DNA of 64,000 bases from Taibaiella helva (GTDB taxonomy: Bacteria > Bacteroidota > Bacteroidia > Chitinophagales > Chitinophagaceae). The position numbers and the translations under genes were made by a program. The stretch lies in contig NZ_QUZZ01000007.1 in assembly GCF_003545695.1 (NCBI RefSeq), positions 124,001 to 188,000 of the forward strand. Reading direction: 5' to 3'. A model generated the notes under the pieces. The model was given only the letters and a program-made list of their open reading frames with translations. It was not told the DNA's origin and made no database searches. Of the stretch, positions 43,835-52,254 are shown piece after piece. Each line of letters starts with the position of its first letter. The first letter of the stretch is position 1.

Positions 43835-45352
43835 TTATTTCTGCTTAGCCTTCGTGGGTAAAGAAAACCAGTGAAAGCCGTCGCGGGCGATAAGGGCTTC
43901 CGCTGCCTCCGGCCCCCAGGAATCGGCAGCATAATTGGGAAAGTTGATGCTTTTGCGTCCCTGCCAGCTGCTGAGGATGGGCATGATGAGCTCCCAGGCT
44001 GCCTCTACCTGGTCGCCCCGCATAAATAAGGTCTGGTCGCCCAGCATGGTATCCAGCAATAAGGTCTCATAGGCTTCGGGCGAAGGCGATGCATAGGTGC
44101 CATCATAATCAAATACCATATCCACAGTATTGAGCAGCATATCGAGGCCGGGGCGCTTGGCCTGCAGCTGCAAACGGATGCTCATTTCCGGCTGGATATT
44201 GATCACCAGCCGGTTCTGCTGCCAGCTTTCTATCGTTTCGGAAGGGAATACCTTATGCGGTACATCTTTGAACTGGATCGAAATTACCGAGGCTGTCTGG
44301 TGCATTCGTTTGCCCGAACGCACGTAAAAAGGCACATCCTGCCAGCGCCAGTTGTCGATAAAGCATTTAATGGCGGCAAAGGTCTCGGTATTGGAGTCGG
44401 GCGCTACTTTGGGCTCTTCGCGATAGCCCGCTACTTCAGTGCCCTGCATCCATCCGCCGGAATACTGCCCGCGCACGGTGTTCATCCTTACATCCTCCGG
44501 TGAAAAAGGCCGCATAGCGCGCAGGACATCTACTTTCCGGTCGCGCACTTCATCGGCGTTGAAGCTGATCGGCGGCTCCATGGCGACAAGGCACAGCAGC
44601 TGCAGCAGGTGGTTCTGGATCATATCGCGCAGCGCGCCGGAATGATCGTAATAGTCGCCGCGCTCTTCCACACCCAATTGCTCCGTGACCGATATCTGAA
44701 CGTGATCGATGTAATTGCGGTTCCATATAGGTTCCAGTATATTGTTGGCGAAGCGGAAGGCCATAATGTTCTGCACCGTTTCTTTACCGAGGTAATGGTC
44801 GATGCGATAGATCTGCTGTTCGCTGAACATGCCGCGCAGCAGCCCGTTCAGCGATTGTGCGGTTTCGAGGTCATGACCGAAAGGCTTTTCCAGTACGATC
44901 CTTGTCCGCTCCCGGTTATCGGCCAGGCCTGCTTTGTGTATATTGGTGGCGATGGTTTCGAAAAAAGAAGGTGATACGGCGAGGTAGCAGATCACATTGG
45001 CCTCTACCTGCCATTCCGCATTCAGCTGCGCGATCCGCTCGCCGAATAGCTTATAGCTACCGGTGTCTTTTGCGTCGGCCACCTGGTACGAAAGATGCTT
45101 GCTGAAGGCTTCCCACTGAGCCTTTTTAGTCTTGCCGCTGCGGGAAAACTGGTCGATGCCCTCCTGCAGCTTTGCTGTAAAATCTTCATCGCTGAATTCC
45201 GTACGGCCGGTGCCGATGATGGCAAAGTGTTCGGGCAGCCAGCCGTCAAGGTACAGGTTGTAGAGCGCAGGTGCGAGCTTGCGCTGGTTCAGGTCGCCGG
45301 TGGCGCCGAAGATGATAAAAATAACCGGCTCACATTTCAGGCTGGCATTCAT
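43835..45352 (-). CDS. zwf: Glucose-6-phosphate 1-dehydrogenase
   Basis: A 505-residue cytoplasmic dehydrogenase oxidising glucose 6-phosphate to 6-phosphogluconolactone with NADP+, the entry step of the oxidative pentose phosphate pathway. The nucleotide-binding loop IFGATGDLNQRKLAPALY is at the N-terminus, EKPFGHDLETAQSLN follows, and RIDHYLGKETVQNIMAFRFA contains the catalytic His. Length matches the bacterial enzyme. It lies between gnd and pgl in the operon. Confidence 0.97.
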   Translation of the reverse strand: MNASLKCEPVIFIIFGATGDLNQRKLAPALYNLYLDGWLPEHFAIIGTGRTEFSDEDFTAKLQEGIDQFSRSGKTKKAQWEAFSKHLSYQVADAKDTGSYKLFGERIAQLNAEWQVEANVICYLAVSPSFFETIATNIHKAGLADNRERTRIVLEKPFGHDLETAQSLNGLLRGMFSEQQIYRIDHYLGKETVQNIMAFRFANNILEPIWNRNYIDHVQISVTEQLGVEERGDYYDHSGALRDMIQNHLLQLLCLVAMEPPISFNADEVRDRKVDVLRAMRPFSPEDVRMNTVRGQYSGGWMQGTEVAGYREEPKVAPDSNTETFAAIKCFIDNWRWQDVPFYVRSGKRMHQTASVISIQFKDVPHKVFPSETIESWQQNRLVINIQPEMSIRLQLQAKRPGLDMLLNTVDMVFDYDGTYASPSPEAYETLLLDTMLGDQTLFMRGDQVEAAWELIMPILSSWQGRKSINFPNYAADSWGPEAAEALIARDGFHWFSLPTKAKQK

Positions 45353-45407
45353 AGAAATGATATTTGATTAAAGCATGGGATGATAACTCATGAGAAAAAG
45401 GCTTTGG

Positions 45408-46823
45408 CTATACCTGGGTCCACTGGGTATGAAAAACGCCTTCTTTGCCGGTCTTTTCATAAGTATGGGCCCCGAAATAGTCGCGCTGCGCCTGGATCAG
45501 GTTGGTAGGCATATTCCTGCTGCCGATACTATCAAAATAGCTGAGGGATGCGGCATAAGCGGGCATAGGCAGACCGGCGGCAATGGCCCGGCTCAATATC
45601 TCCCTCCATCCCGGAAGGACTTCTGTTAGCTGCCTGGCAATAGCAGCATCTGCCAGCAATATAGGCAGCTCTTTATTGATGGTGAAGGCCTGGTAGATAT
45701 CGTTTAGAAATGCCGAGCGGATAATACAGCCGCCACGCCATATGCGGGCAATAGCGGCCAGGTCCAGCTCGTATTGAAAAGCAGCGGAACCTTTGGCCAG
45801 CAGGTGCAGGCCTTGGGTATAAGCCGTCACCATGCTACCGTAAAAAGCCTGTTCCAGCTGCGTGAGCAGCGTCTCTTTGTTGCCGGAAATGGGTGCAGCA
45901 TCATGGGGGTAGGTTTCGGATAGCTCGATCCTGAGGGCCTTGTATTTGCTCAGGTCTCTCATAGATACGGCAGCGTCGATGGTTGGGATGGGCGTTTCAA
46001 GGTCCATCGCGATCTGAGAGGTCCACTTGCCGGTGCCTTTGGCCTTTGCCTCGTCTTTGATGTCGTCGAGCAACAGGTGTGTGGCGTCTTTCTCCTTGTA
46101 CCGGAAAATGTCGGCCGTGATCTCCAGCAGGAAGGATTGCAGCCGTCCGCGGTTCCAACTGGTGAATACTGCGCCGATAGCCTCGTTATCCATACCCAGG
46201 CCCTGCTTCATAAAGGCATAGGTTTCGGCAATCAGCTGCATCAGCCCGTATTCAATACCATTGTGCACCATTTTGACAAAATGACCTGCGGCGCCCGGAC
46301 CGATGTAGGTAACACAGGGCTTGCCATCGACCTTTGCGGCAATGGCTTCCAGTATAGGCTGCATTACGCGGTAGGCTTCCTTATCACCGCCGGGCATCAT
46401 GCTGGGGCCTCTGCGTGCGCCTTCTTCGCCGCCTGAGATACCCATGCCGAAGAAGTGCAGGCCCTGCGTTTCAAGCGCGGCCACACGGCGCTCGGTATCT
46501 TTAAAGTAGGAGTTGCCGCCATCGATCAGGATATCGCCTTTGGACAGCAGGGGCTGCAGCTCAGCGATCACCTCGTCGACGATGCGCCCTGCCGGTACCA
46601 GCATCATTATGGCCCTGGGCTGTCTGAGCCCATGGATAAAAGCAGGAAGGTCGGTAAAGCCCTTTACTGTAGCGCCTTTCGCTTCCTGCTCCAGCAACCG
46701 GGCTTTATCGCCGTCTTTGTCATAGCCGGCGCCTTTTACGCTATGGTCGGCCATGTTCAGGAGCAGGTTGCGGCCCATGGTGCCCAGGCCTATCATTCCA
46801 AAATCATATTGATCTGCAGACAT
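45408..46823 (-). CDS. gnd: 6-phosphogluconate dehydrogenase, decarboxylating
   Basis: A 471-residue enzyme converting 6-phosphogluconate to ribulose 5-phosphate, CO2 and NADPH. The N-terminal Rossmann motif is MIGLGTMGRNLLLNM. IDGGNSYFKDTERR and GISGGEEGARRGPSMMPGG are the substrate-binding signatures, and KMVHNGIEYGLMQLIAE carries the catalytic Lys and Asn. C-terminal length is that of the long NADP-dependent form. The start is 2 bases after the HAD gene stop, so the two are coupled. Confidence 0.97.
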   Translation of the reverse strand: MSADQYDFGMIGLGTMGRNLLLNMADHSVKGAGYDKDGDKARLLEQEAKGATVKGFTDLPAFIHGLRQPRAIMMLVPAGRIVDEVIAELQPLLSKGDILIDGGNSYFKDTERRVAALETQGLHFFGMGISGGEEGARRGPSMMPGGDKEAYRVMQPILEAIAAKVDGKPCVTYIGPGAAGHFVKMVHNGIEYGLMQLIAETYAFMKQGLGMDNEAIGAVFTSWNRGRLQSFLLEITADIFRYKEKDATHLLLDDIKDEAKAKGTGKWTSQIAMDLETPIPTIDAAVSMRDLSKYKALRIELSETYPHDAAPISGNKETLLTQLEQAFYGSMVTAYTQGLHLLAKGSAAFQYELDLAAIARIWRGGCIIRSAFLNDIYQAFTINKELPILLADAAIARQLTEVLPGWREILSRAIAAGLPMPAYAASLSYFDSIGSRNMPTNLIQAQRDYFGAHTYEKTGKEGVFHTQWTQV

Positions 46824-46825
46824 GA

Positions 46826-47449
46826 TTATGCGTTGTTTTCTTGTTTGAATTGTTCCAGGATATCCCTGGTTGTAGCAAAGTCGGTATGATGATAAGCCCG
46901 TATATGCAGCTGCTGCGCGGCCCTGACCAGCATAGGGCGATCATCGAAATAAATACATTGTTCGGGTGTGGTCATCGCGATACCCATAGCCAGCTGAAAT
47001 ATTCTCGGGTCGGGCTTGCGCAGCTGCACTTCACAGGAAGAGACGAAGGCGTCGAAGCAATCGTGCAGCCCGAAAGTAGCCACACGATAGTCGTTGAGCT
47101 CTTTGCCTTCGTTATTGACCGCAATAATACGGAGGCCGCAATGCTTCTTCCATGCTTTCAGCCAGGATAGCATTTCCGGCAAAGGCTGCGAGCATTTAAA
47201 TAAGAAATCTTTGAATGCTTCTTTTGTAAAAGGCCTGCTGGTATGAAAAACAATGGTGTCGAGGTATTGATCCAGCGTAATGCTGCCGATCTCAAAAACA
47301 TTGAACACGAAATTGTGCAACATATTGAGCTCGTCGTAGTCGAGTCCGAACCGCATCGCTGCTTCCTTCCTGGCATCGCTTCCCCAGCCATTGGTGAGTA
47401 ATACACCGCCGATATCGAGGAATACTGTTTTTACCTTTGCTTTGTTCAT
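46826..47449 (-). CDS. HAD family phosphatase, YihX-like
   Basis: A 207-residue haloacid-dehalogenase-type phosphatase. The nucleophile motif is VFLDIGGVLLTNGWG, of the Asp-x-Gly type seen in the YihX branch. The Ser/Thr motif is around IIAVNNEGKEL and the acidic motif is CIYFDDRPMLVRAAQQL. Characterised YihX dephosphorylates glucose 1-phosphate. That activity would fit here, releasing glucose for the kinase gene in the same operon, but it is an inference. The gene overlaps rpiB by 4 bases and ends 2 bases before gnd, so it is firmly part of the operon. Confidence 0.88.
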   Translation of the reverse strand: MNKAKVKTVFLDIGGVLLTNGWGSDARKEAAMRFGLDYDELNMLHNFVFNVFEIGSITLDQYLDTIVFHTSRPFTKEAFKDFLFKCSQPLPEMLSWLKAWKKHCGLRIIAVNNEGKELNDYRVATFGLHDCFDAFVSSCEVQLRKPDPRIFQLAMGIAMTTPEQCIYFDDRPMLVRAAQQLHIRAYHHTDFATTRDILEQFKQENNA

Positions 47450-47904
47450 AGACCAGGATTGCTGTTTTCGATGCGCCGTATTTTTCCGAGCCGCCGCTGG
47501 TGTCTTTCCGCCCCGCTGAACTGTGCTTTGATAAAGGTGTCGACCAGCTCGAGCGCCGCGCTTTCACCGGTAACACGGCCACCGAGGCAAAGGAGGTTAA
47601 GGTCATCGTCCTCCACGCCCTGGTGCGCCGAAAAGTGTTCTGCAACCAAAGCTGCGCGCACACCGGCAATTTTATTGGCAGCTATCGCCGCGCCGACACC
47701 GCTGCCGCAGATGGCGATACCCCTTTCAACGGATGCTTCTGCGACCGCGTCAGCCAGGGGAAATACAAAATCGGGGTAGTCATCGTCCCGGTCCAGCGCA
47801 TGCGCGCCGAAGTCGGTGAGCTCGTGTCCCTGCGCTTCGAGCCGGTTGCGGATGATCTCTTTTAAAGCATAGCCGCCATGATCGGCAGCGATCCCTATTT
47901 TCAT
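47446..47904 (-). CDS. rpiB: Ribose-5-phosphate isomerase B
   Basis: A 152-residue enzyme interconverting ribulose 5-phosphate and ribose 5-phosphate. The start MKIGIAADHGGYALKEII is the RpiB/LacAB signature. RGIAICGSGVGAAIAANKI carries the catalytic Cys, and RAALVAEHFSAHQGVEDDD follows in the family order (usual: RAAL-D-A---R-HNDAN). It lies 15 bases after tkt and overlaps the HAD gene by 4 bases. Confidence 0.95.
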   Translation of the reverse strand: MKIGIAADHGGYALKEIIRNRLEAQGHELTDFGAHALDRDDDYPDFVFPLADAVAEASVERGIAICGSGVGAAIAANKIAGVRAALVAEHFSAHQGVEDDDLNLLCLGGRVTGESAALELVDTFIKAQFSGAERHQRRLGKIRRIENSNPGL

Positions 47905-47919
47905 ATGATTGGTATAAGC

Positions 47920-49926
47920 TTATAATAAAGCCCTGGCTTTGGCGTAAAGGTTATCTACAGTAAAACCGAATTCTTTGAACAGATCTGCTGCCGGGGCCGA
48001 TTCACCGAAGGTCGTCATACCATGCACCGCACCTTCATCTGTAACATAACGGTGCCAGCCCAACGGCGAGCCAGCTTCGATAGCCAGCCTCTTTTTAATG
48101 CCAGGGGGAAGCACCTTTTCTTTATAGGCTTTATCCTGTTGCTCAAACAGCTCCCAGCAGGGCATGCTGACTACGCTTGCAGCAATGCCTTCCTGTTGCA
48201 GGCGCTCCTGTACACCCAACGCCAGCGTTATTTCCGAGCCGGTGGCGATCAGGATCAGCTGCGGCGTGCCTTTGGCTTCGGACAACAGGTAAGCGCCTTT
48301 GGCCAGTCCTTCGGCCGGCGCATATTTTTCCTGGTTCAGCACCGGCAGTCCCTGGCGGGTGAGCACCAGCGCTACAGGGCCATCGCGGTGTTGCAGCGCA
48401 ACACGCCAGGCTACACTGGTCTCGTTGGCATCGGCCGGCCGGATCACCATAAGGTTGGGTATGGCCCGCAGCGAGATCAGCTGTTCTACCGGCTGATGTG
48501 TGGTGCCATCTTCGCCCAATCCGATACTGTCGTGGGTGAATACATAGATCGTGCGCAGCTTCATGATTGCGGCCAACCTTATGGGTGGACGCATGTATTC
48601 GGAGAAAATAAGAAAGGTAGCGCCATAAGCGATGATACCAGGCGTAAGCGCCATGCCATTCAATACAGAACCCATAGCATGCTCTCTTATCCCGAAATGA
48701 AAATTGCGCCCGGCGCGGTCTTCCGAGCTGAAGGAGCTGTATTGCTTCAGGTGGGTTTCGGTCGAAGGCGCCAGATCGGCTGCGCCGCCCATGAGGCCCG
48801 GAAGATCGGCGGCAATAGCATTAAGCACCTTACCCGAAGCCTGGCGTGTAGCGATGGGCTTGTCGCCGGCAGCAAATACAGGTAGCTTTTGTTCCCAGCC
48901 TGCGGACAATTCGCCTCTGGCTGATTGTTCCCATGCTGCGGCCAGCTCCGGATAGGCTTTCCTGTATCGTTCAAACTGTTCCTGCCATTGCTGCTCCAGC
49001 TCTGTTCCTTTTTTACCGATATCCCGGTAGTACTGAAGCACATCTTCCGGGATGTAGAAATGCTGGTCGGGATCGAAGCCGAGAAAGGTTTTTACTGCCC
49101 TTACTTCTTCCTCGCCAAGAGGCGAGCCGTGTGCACCGGCCGTATCCACCTTGTTGGGGCTGCCGTAGGCGATCTGTGTCCGTACTTTGATGAGCGAAGG
49201 GCGTTGCGTCTCTGCTTTAGCATTGCGGAGGGCTACCGCAATGGCGTCGATATCGTTACCGTCTTCAACGATCTGCACATGCCAGCGGTAGGCTTCAAAG
49301 CGTTTGCCAACATCCTCGTTGAAAGCAATGTCGGTGCTGCCCTCAATAGAGATATGATTGTCGTCGTAAAGATAGATAATGTTGCCCAGCTCGAGGTGCC
49401 CGGCCAGGGAAGCAGCCTCGGAGGTAACGCCTTCCATCATATCGCCGTCGCTGCAGATGGCATAAATATGATAATCGAAGAGCGGGAACTCCGGTTTGTT
49501 ATAAGTTGCAGCCAGGTGCTTTTGCGCTATCGCCATGCCGATACCATTGGCAAAGCCTTGTCCCAGCGGGCCGGTGGTGACATCGATTCCCGGCGCCAGC
49601 CCGTATTCGGGATGCCCGGCAGTTTTGCTGTGCAGCTGCCTGAAGTGTTTGATGTCGTCCAGGGTAAGGGCATAGCCGGTGAGGTACAGCAGCGCGTACT
49701 GCAGCATGCAGCCGTGCCCGGCCGACAGGATAAAACGATCACGGTTGGCCCAGCGCGGGTTGGCAGGATTATAGCGCATGAACTGCGACCAGAGCACATG
49801 TCCCATAGGCGCAGCGCCCATGGGCATTCCGGGATGACCCGAATTGGCTTTCTGTACGGCATCGGCAGCCAGAATACGTATCGTATTGATCGCTTTTTGC
49901 TCCAGGGACTTGTTCGTTGAGCTCAT
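47920..49926 (-). CDS. tkt: Transketolase
   Basis: A 668-residue thiamine-diphosphate enzyme of the non-oxidative pentose phosphate branch, transferring two-carbon ketol units between sugar phosphates. Key blocks are ANSGHPGMPMGAAPMGHVLW, TGPLGQGFANGIGMAIAQ, CSDGDMMEGVTSEAASLAGH (cofactor-binding) and HDSIGLGEDGTTHQPVEQL in the pyrimidine-binding domain. The C-terminal domain is complete. The start overlaps the kinase gene stop by 4 bases (ATGA type), showing translational coupling. Confidence 0.97.
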   Translation of the reverse strand: MSSTNKSLEQKAINTIRILAADAVQKANSGHPGMPMGAAPMGHVLWSQFMRYNPANPRWANRDRFILSAGHGCMLQYALLYLTGYALTLDDIKHFRQLHSKTAGHPEYGLAPGIDVTTGPLGQGFANGIGMAIAQKHLAATYNKPEFPLFDYHIYAICSDGDMMEGVTSEAASLAGHLELGNIIYLYDDNHISIEGSTDIAFNEDVGKRFEAYRWHVQIVEDGNDIDAIAVALRNAKAETQRPSLIKVRTQIAYGSPNKVDTAGAHGSPLGEEEVRAVKTFLGFDPDQHFYIPEDVLQYYRDIGKKGTELEQQWQEQFERYRKAYPELAAAWEQSARGELSAGWEQKLPVFAAGDKPIATRQASGKVLNAIAADLPGLMGGAADLAPSTETHLKQYSSFSSEDRAGRNFHFGIREHAMGSVLNGMALTPGIIAYGATFLIFSEYMRPPIRLAAIMKLRTIYVFTHDSIGLGEDGTTHQPVEQLISLRAIPNLMVIRPADANETSVAWRVALQHRDGPVALVLTRQGLPVLNQEKYAPAEGLAKGAYLLSEAKGTPQLILIATGSEITLALGVQERLQQEGIAASVVSMPCWELFEQQDKAYKEKVLPPGIKKRLAIEAGSPLGWHRYVTDEGAVHGMTTFGESAPAADLFKEFGFTVDNLYAKARALL

Positions 49927-50696
49927 TTCTTTTTCTTTTTTAAGGGGGCAGAAGAAGGGCTGGGCTTGCTCCTGCCGGGCGCAATACCGGTCCAGAGCCG
50001 CGCACCGCCCCTGATGCCGTCACGGTTACTGATCACTTTAATGTTGTCGTCGAGCGCAAAGTCAATCTTGCGCACATTCCCGCCGCCCAGGTATAAAGTA
50101 TCGTAATTGATCACGGTCTTCAGAATGTCCAGGACCCGCTGCATGCGTTTGTTCCATTCTTTTTCTCCGATCTTCTTCAGGGCTTTGTCGCCTATGTACT
50201 GATCGTAATCTTTTTTCCCGGCTACAGGGTGATGGGCCAGCTCAAGGTGTGGGAGCAGCACACCATCGTTCAGCAGGGCGGTACCGAAGCCGGTACCCAG
50301 CGTGGCGACCAGCTCAAAGCCTTTGCCTTCGACCACACCCAGGCCCTGCATATCGGCATCGTTGACCACCCGTGCCGGCTTGCCCAGGGCTTTTTCCAGC
50401 ATCTTCTGAAAGGCAGCGCCGGCCCATGATTCCGTACCCAGGTTGGGCGCCGTCATCACCACGCCGTTTTTCACATAGCCGGGAAAACCTGCGGAGATGC
50501 AGCTGTAAGGGGGAAAATCGGCTACCAGCTTCCTGATCGTCTCCAGGAGATTTTCCGGCGTGGAAGGCATAATAGTCACAGCTTTTACATAGTCGTGCAC
50601 AATCGTGCCGGTATGATCAAGCAAGGCGGCTTTTACGTGCGAGCCGCCAATATCGATTGACAAAATCTGTAAGTGGTCGGTCCTTTTTCCGGGCAT
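49923..50696 (-). CDS. ppgK: ROK family glucokinase, polyphosphate-glucokinase-like
   Basis: A 257-residue sugar kinase of the ROK family. The ATG at 50696 starts MPGKRTDHLQILSIDIGGSH; the frame continues upstream through a terminator hairpin, so a longer start is unlikely. The phosphate loop is SIDIGGSHVKAAL. LVATLGTGFGTALLNDG and PHLELAHHPVAG match polyphosphate glucokinases, which can use polyphosphate as well as ATP. The C-terminus is a short Lys-rich tail overlapping tkt by 4 bases. As first gene of the operon it would supply glucose 6-phosphate for zwf. Donor preference needs an enzyme test. Confidence 0.88.
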   Translation of the reverse strand: MPGKRTDHLQILSIDIGGSHVKAALLDHTGTIVHDYVKAVTIMPSTPENLLETIRKLVADFPPYSCISAGFPGYVKNGVVMTAPNLGTESWAGAAFQKMLEKALGKPARVVNDADMQGLGVVEGKGFELVATLGTGFGTALLNDGVLLPHLELAHHPVAGKKDYDQYIGDKALKKIGEKEWNKRMQRVLDILKTVINYDTLYLGGGNVRKIDFALDDNIKVISNRDGIRGGARLWTGIAPGRSKPSPSSAPLKKKKK

Positions 50697-50808
50697 GCGT
50701 ACTCCTGTTTTGAATCTTGTATGAAGAAATACAGATGGCCGCCAAATAAGTTGTATCCGTCGGCGGCGTAACAAATGATTAATTTCCTGATCCGGGGCAA
50801 TGGGTATC

Positions 50809-50845
50809 ATAAAAATAGCAACCATTGTTGAAATGGCTGCTATTG
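50809..50845 (-). terminator. Rho-independent terminator of the leftward T6SS arm
   Basis: A 13-bp stem with one mismatch (50814-50826 against 50832-50844) has a 5-base loop and, on the minus strand, a run of five T residues at 50815-50811. It lies 34 bases after the tssE stop and separates the T6SS transcript from the sugar-phosphate operon. Confidence 0.75.
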
Positions 50846-50878
50846 TATCGGATATTCGTTCCGTTGACTTAAGCCCGG

Positions 50879-51310
50879 TCAGTCCACCGACATAGGGCTT
50901 AAGAACAGTTCGGTCTTAAAGGAGAATTTTTCGCCGGAGTCGGTCAGGATGGCCCTCACCACCACTGTCACTTTCTTTTTGACCTCTGTATAATCTTTGA
51001 TGGGCCATACCTTTTCCACCAGCTCGGCATGAATGCTGGCCGTGGCATTGGTCAGCCTGGGCTCATAGGCCCTGATGCTGTTGACCACCGACTGCCGGAA
51101 CAGGTCCTCCCACTGTGAGTCGGTAAGGGAATTTTCAAATTCCACGTTCCATATCTCATTCCCATATGCAGGATCATAACGGTTTTCGCCCAGCTTGGTG
51201 GTAATAAGCAATTGAATATGCTGGGCAATGTTCTCTCCCATGTTATAGCTAGGCTCGGCATCGTGACCTTCCAGTATACGGCCAAAATCGAAAGGCAGTT
51301 TATAGTACAT
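50879..51310 (-). CDS. tssE: T6SS baseplate subunit TssE (gp25-like)
   Basis: A 143-residue protein of the GPW/gp25 family, the baseplate wedge that links to the sheath of the type VI secretion system in the cytoplasm. It has MGENIAQHIQLLITTKLGEN, DPAYGNEIWNVEFEN and the conserved acidic-arginine motif IRAYEPRL in the expected order. The Bacteroidota TssE is usually of this size. It is the last gene of the leftward arm, its start 2 bases from the lytic transglycosylase stop. Confidence 0.9.
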   Translation of the reverse strand: MYYKLPFDFGRILEGHDAEPSYNMGENIAQHIQLLITTKLGENRYDPAYGNEIWNVEFENSLTDSQWEDLFRQSVVNSIRAYEPRLTNATASIHAELVEKVWPIKDYTEVKKKVTVVVRAILTDSGEKFSFKTELFLSPMSVD

Positions 51311-51312
51311 TG

Positions 51313-52233
51313 CTAAGGTTCATTTTCATGGTTGGCCTGCTCGGTAATGTTCTTTTCAATGGAGGCTTTCAGTATCTCGCTTTTCCTGTAAACGAAATCG
51401 GGCATTTTATCCCTGGGTAATACCAGGCGGGTGTTGCCGTCTTTGGCCAGCGCCGCTTCAAAATCATTGTTCCACTGGCGTAGCTGCGCTTCGGTGAGGT
51501 CCAGCTTTTCGGCGATCACATCCAGGCGGAAGCTGGCGGTTACCGGTTCGGTAAGCATGCCCTGCATGGCCAGGCTATCGGCTGTGGCCAGGGATCGCGG
51601 CCGGCCGGGCTCCGGTATGTGGCCGTCAAGGGCAAAGGATGAGGCCATGAATTTCTTTACGTGCGAACGGGTTTCGGCAGGCAGGTACTTTTCAACATCC
51701 CAGTAAATATTGGAACCTCCGGCCTGGCGTATGGCCTGGTCAACGCGGCCCGAGCCCGCATTATAAGCGGCTACCACAAGGTTCCAGTCATTGTATTTCT
51801 TATGCAGGAATTTTAACAGGTTCATCGCCACCCTGGTGCTTTTGATCACATCGAAGCGCTCGTCCAGGCTGTCGCTGACGATAAGGCCCGATCCACGGGC
51901 GGTGCCTTCCATCAGCTGCCAGGGGCCGGCGGCGCCGGCCTGGGAAATGCTGCGGCGCTCCAGGTATGATTCGACAACAGCAAGGTTCTTCAACTCTTTG
52001 GGAATACCGTTCTTGGCAAGAGATTGGTCAAAATAGCTCATCAGGATCTGCTTGTCCTTCTGAAGATTGACCATGCCATGCTGGAACCGGGACATATAGT
52101 TCCGGATAAAGACCTTATTGTCGGGTGTGAGCACAGCGGGCTGCGGATTAGGCAGGCTATCCCTTTGCGCCTGGGCGGTCAGCGGCAGCGCGGGAAAAAG
52201 CATCAGGCAAAACCATTTTTTCATAGTCTTCAT
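51313..52233 (-). CDS. Lytic transglycosylase in the T6SS cluster
   Basis: A 306-residue periplasmic enzyme with signal peptide (KKWFCLMLFPALPLTAQAQ). The SLT domain at about residues 75-190 has the catalytic Glu in AVVESYLERR. The family blocks AGAAGPWQLMEGTARGSG and WNLVVAAYNAGSGRVDQAI resemble MltD. It cleaves glycan strands in peptidoglycan. Its place between tssR and tssE, with gaps of 21 and 2 bases, indicates that it opens the cell wall for the T6SS envelope complex. No LysM repeat is seen; the last 90 residues are unassigned. Confidence 0.92.
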   Translation of the reverse strand: MKTMKKWFCLMLFPALPLTAQAQRDSLPNPQPAVLTPDNKVFIRNYMSRFQHGMVNLQKDKQILMSYFDQSLAKNGIPKELKNLAVVESYLERRSISQAGAAGPWQLMEGTARGSGLIVSDSLDERFDVIKSTRVAMNLLKFLHKKYNDWNLVVAAYNAGSGRVDQAIRQAGGSNIYWDVEKYLPAETRSHVKKFMASSFALDGHIPEPGRPRSLATADSLAMQGMLTEPVTASFRLDVIAEKLDLTEAQLRQWNNDFEAALAKDGNTRLVLPRDKMPDFVYRKSEILKASIEKNITEQANHENEP

Positions 52234-52254
52234 TTTGGGTGTAGTTAGAGCTGC

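Noticed and set aside
50697-50825. N-terminal extension of the ROK kinase by 43 residues
   Set aside because: It would run through the terminator hairpin at 50809-50845, and the family begins close to the phosphate loop, which fits the ATG at 50696.
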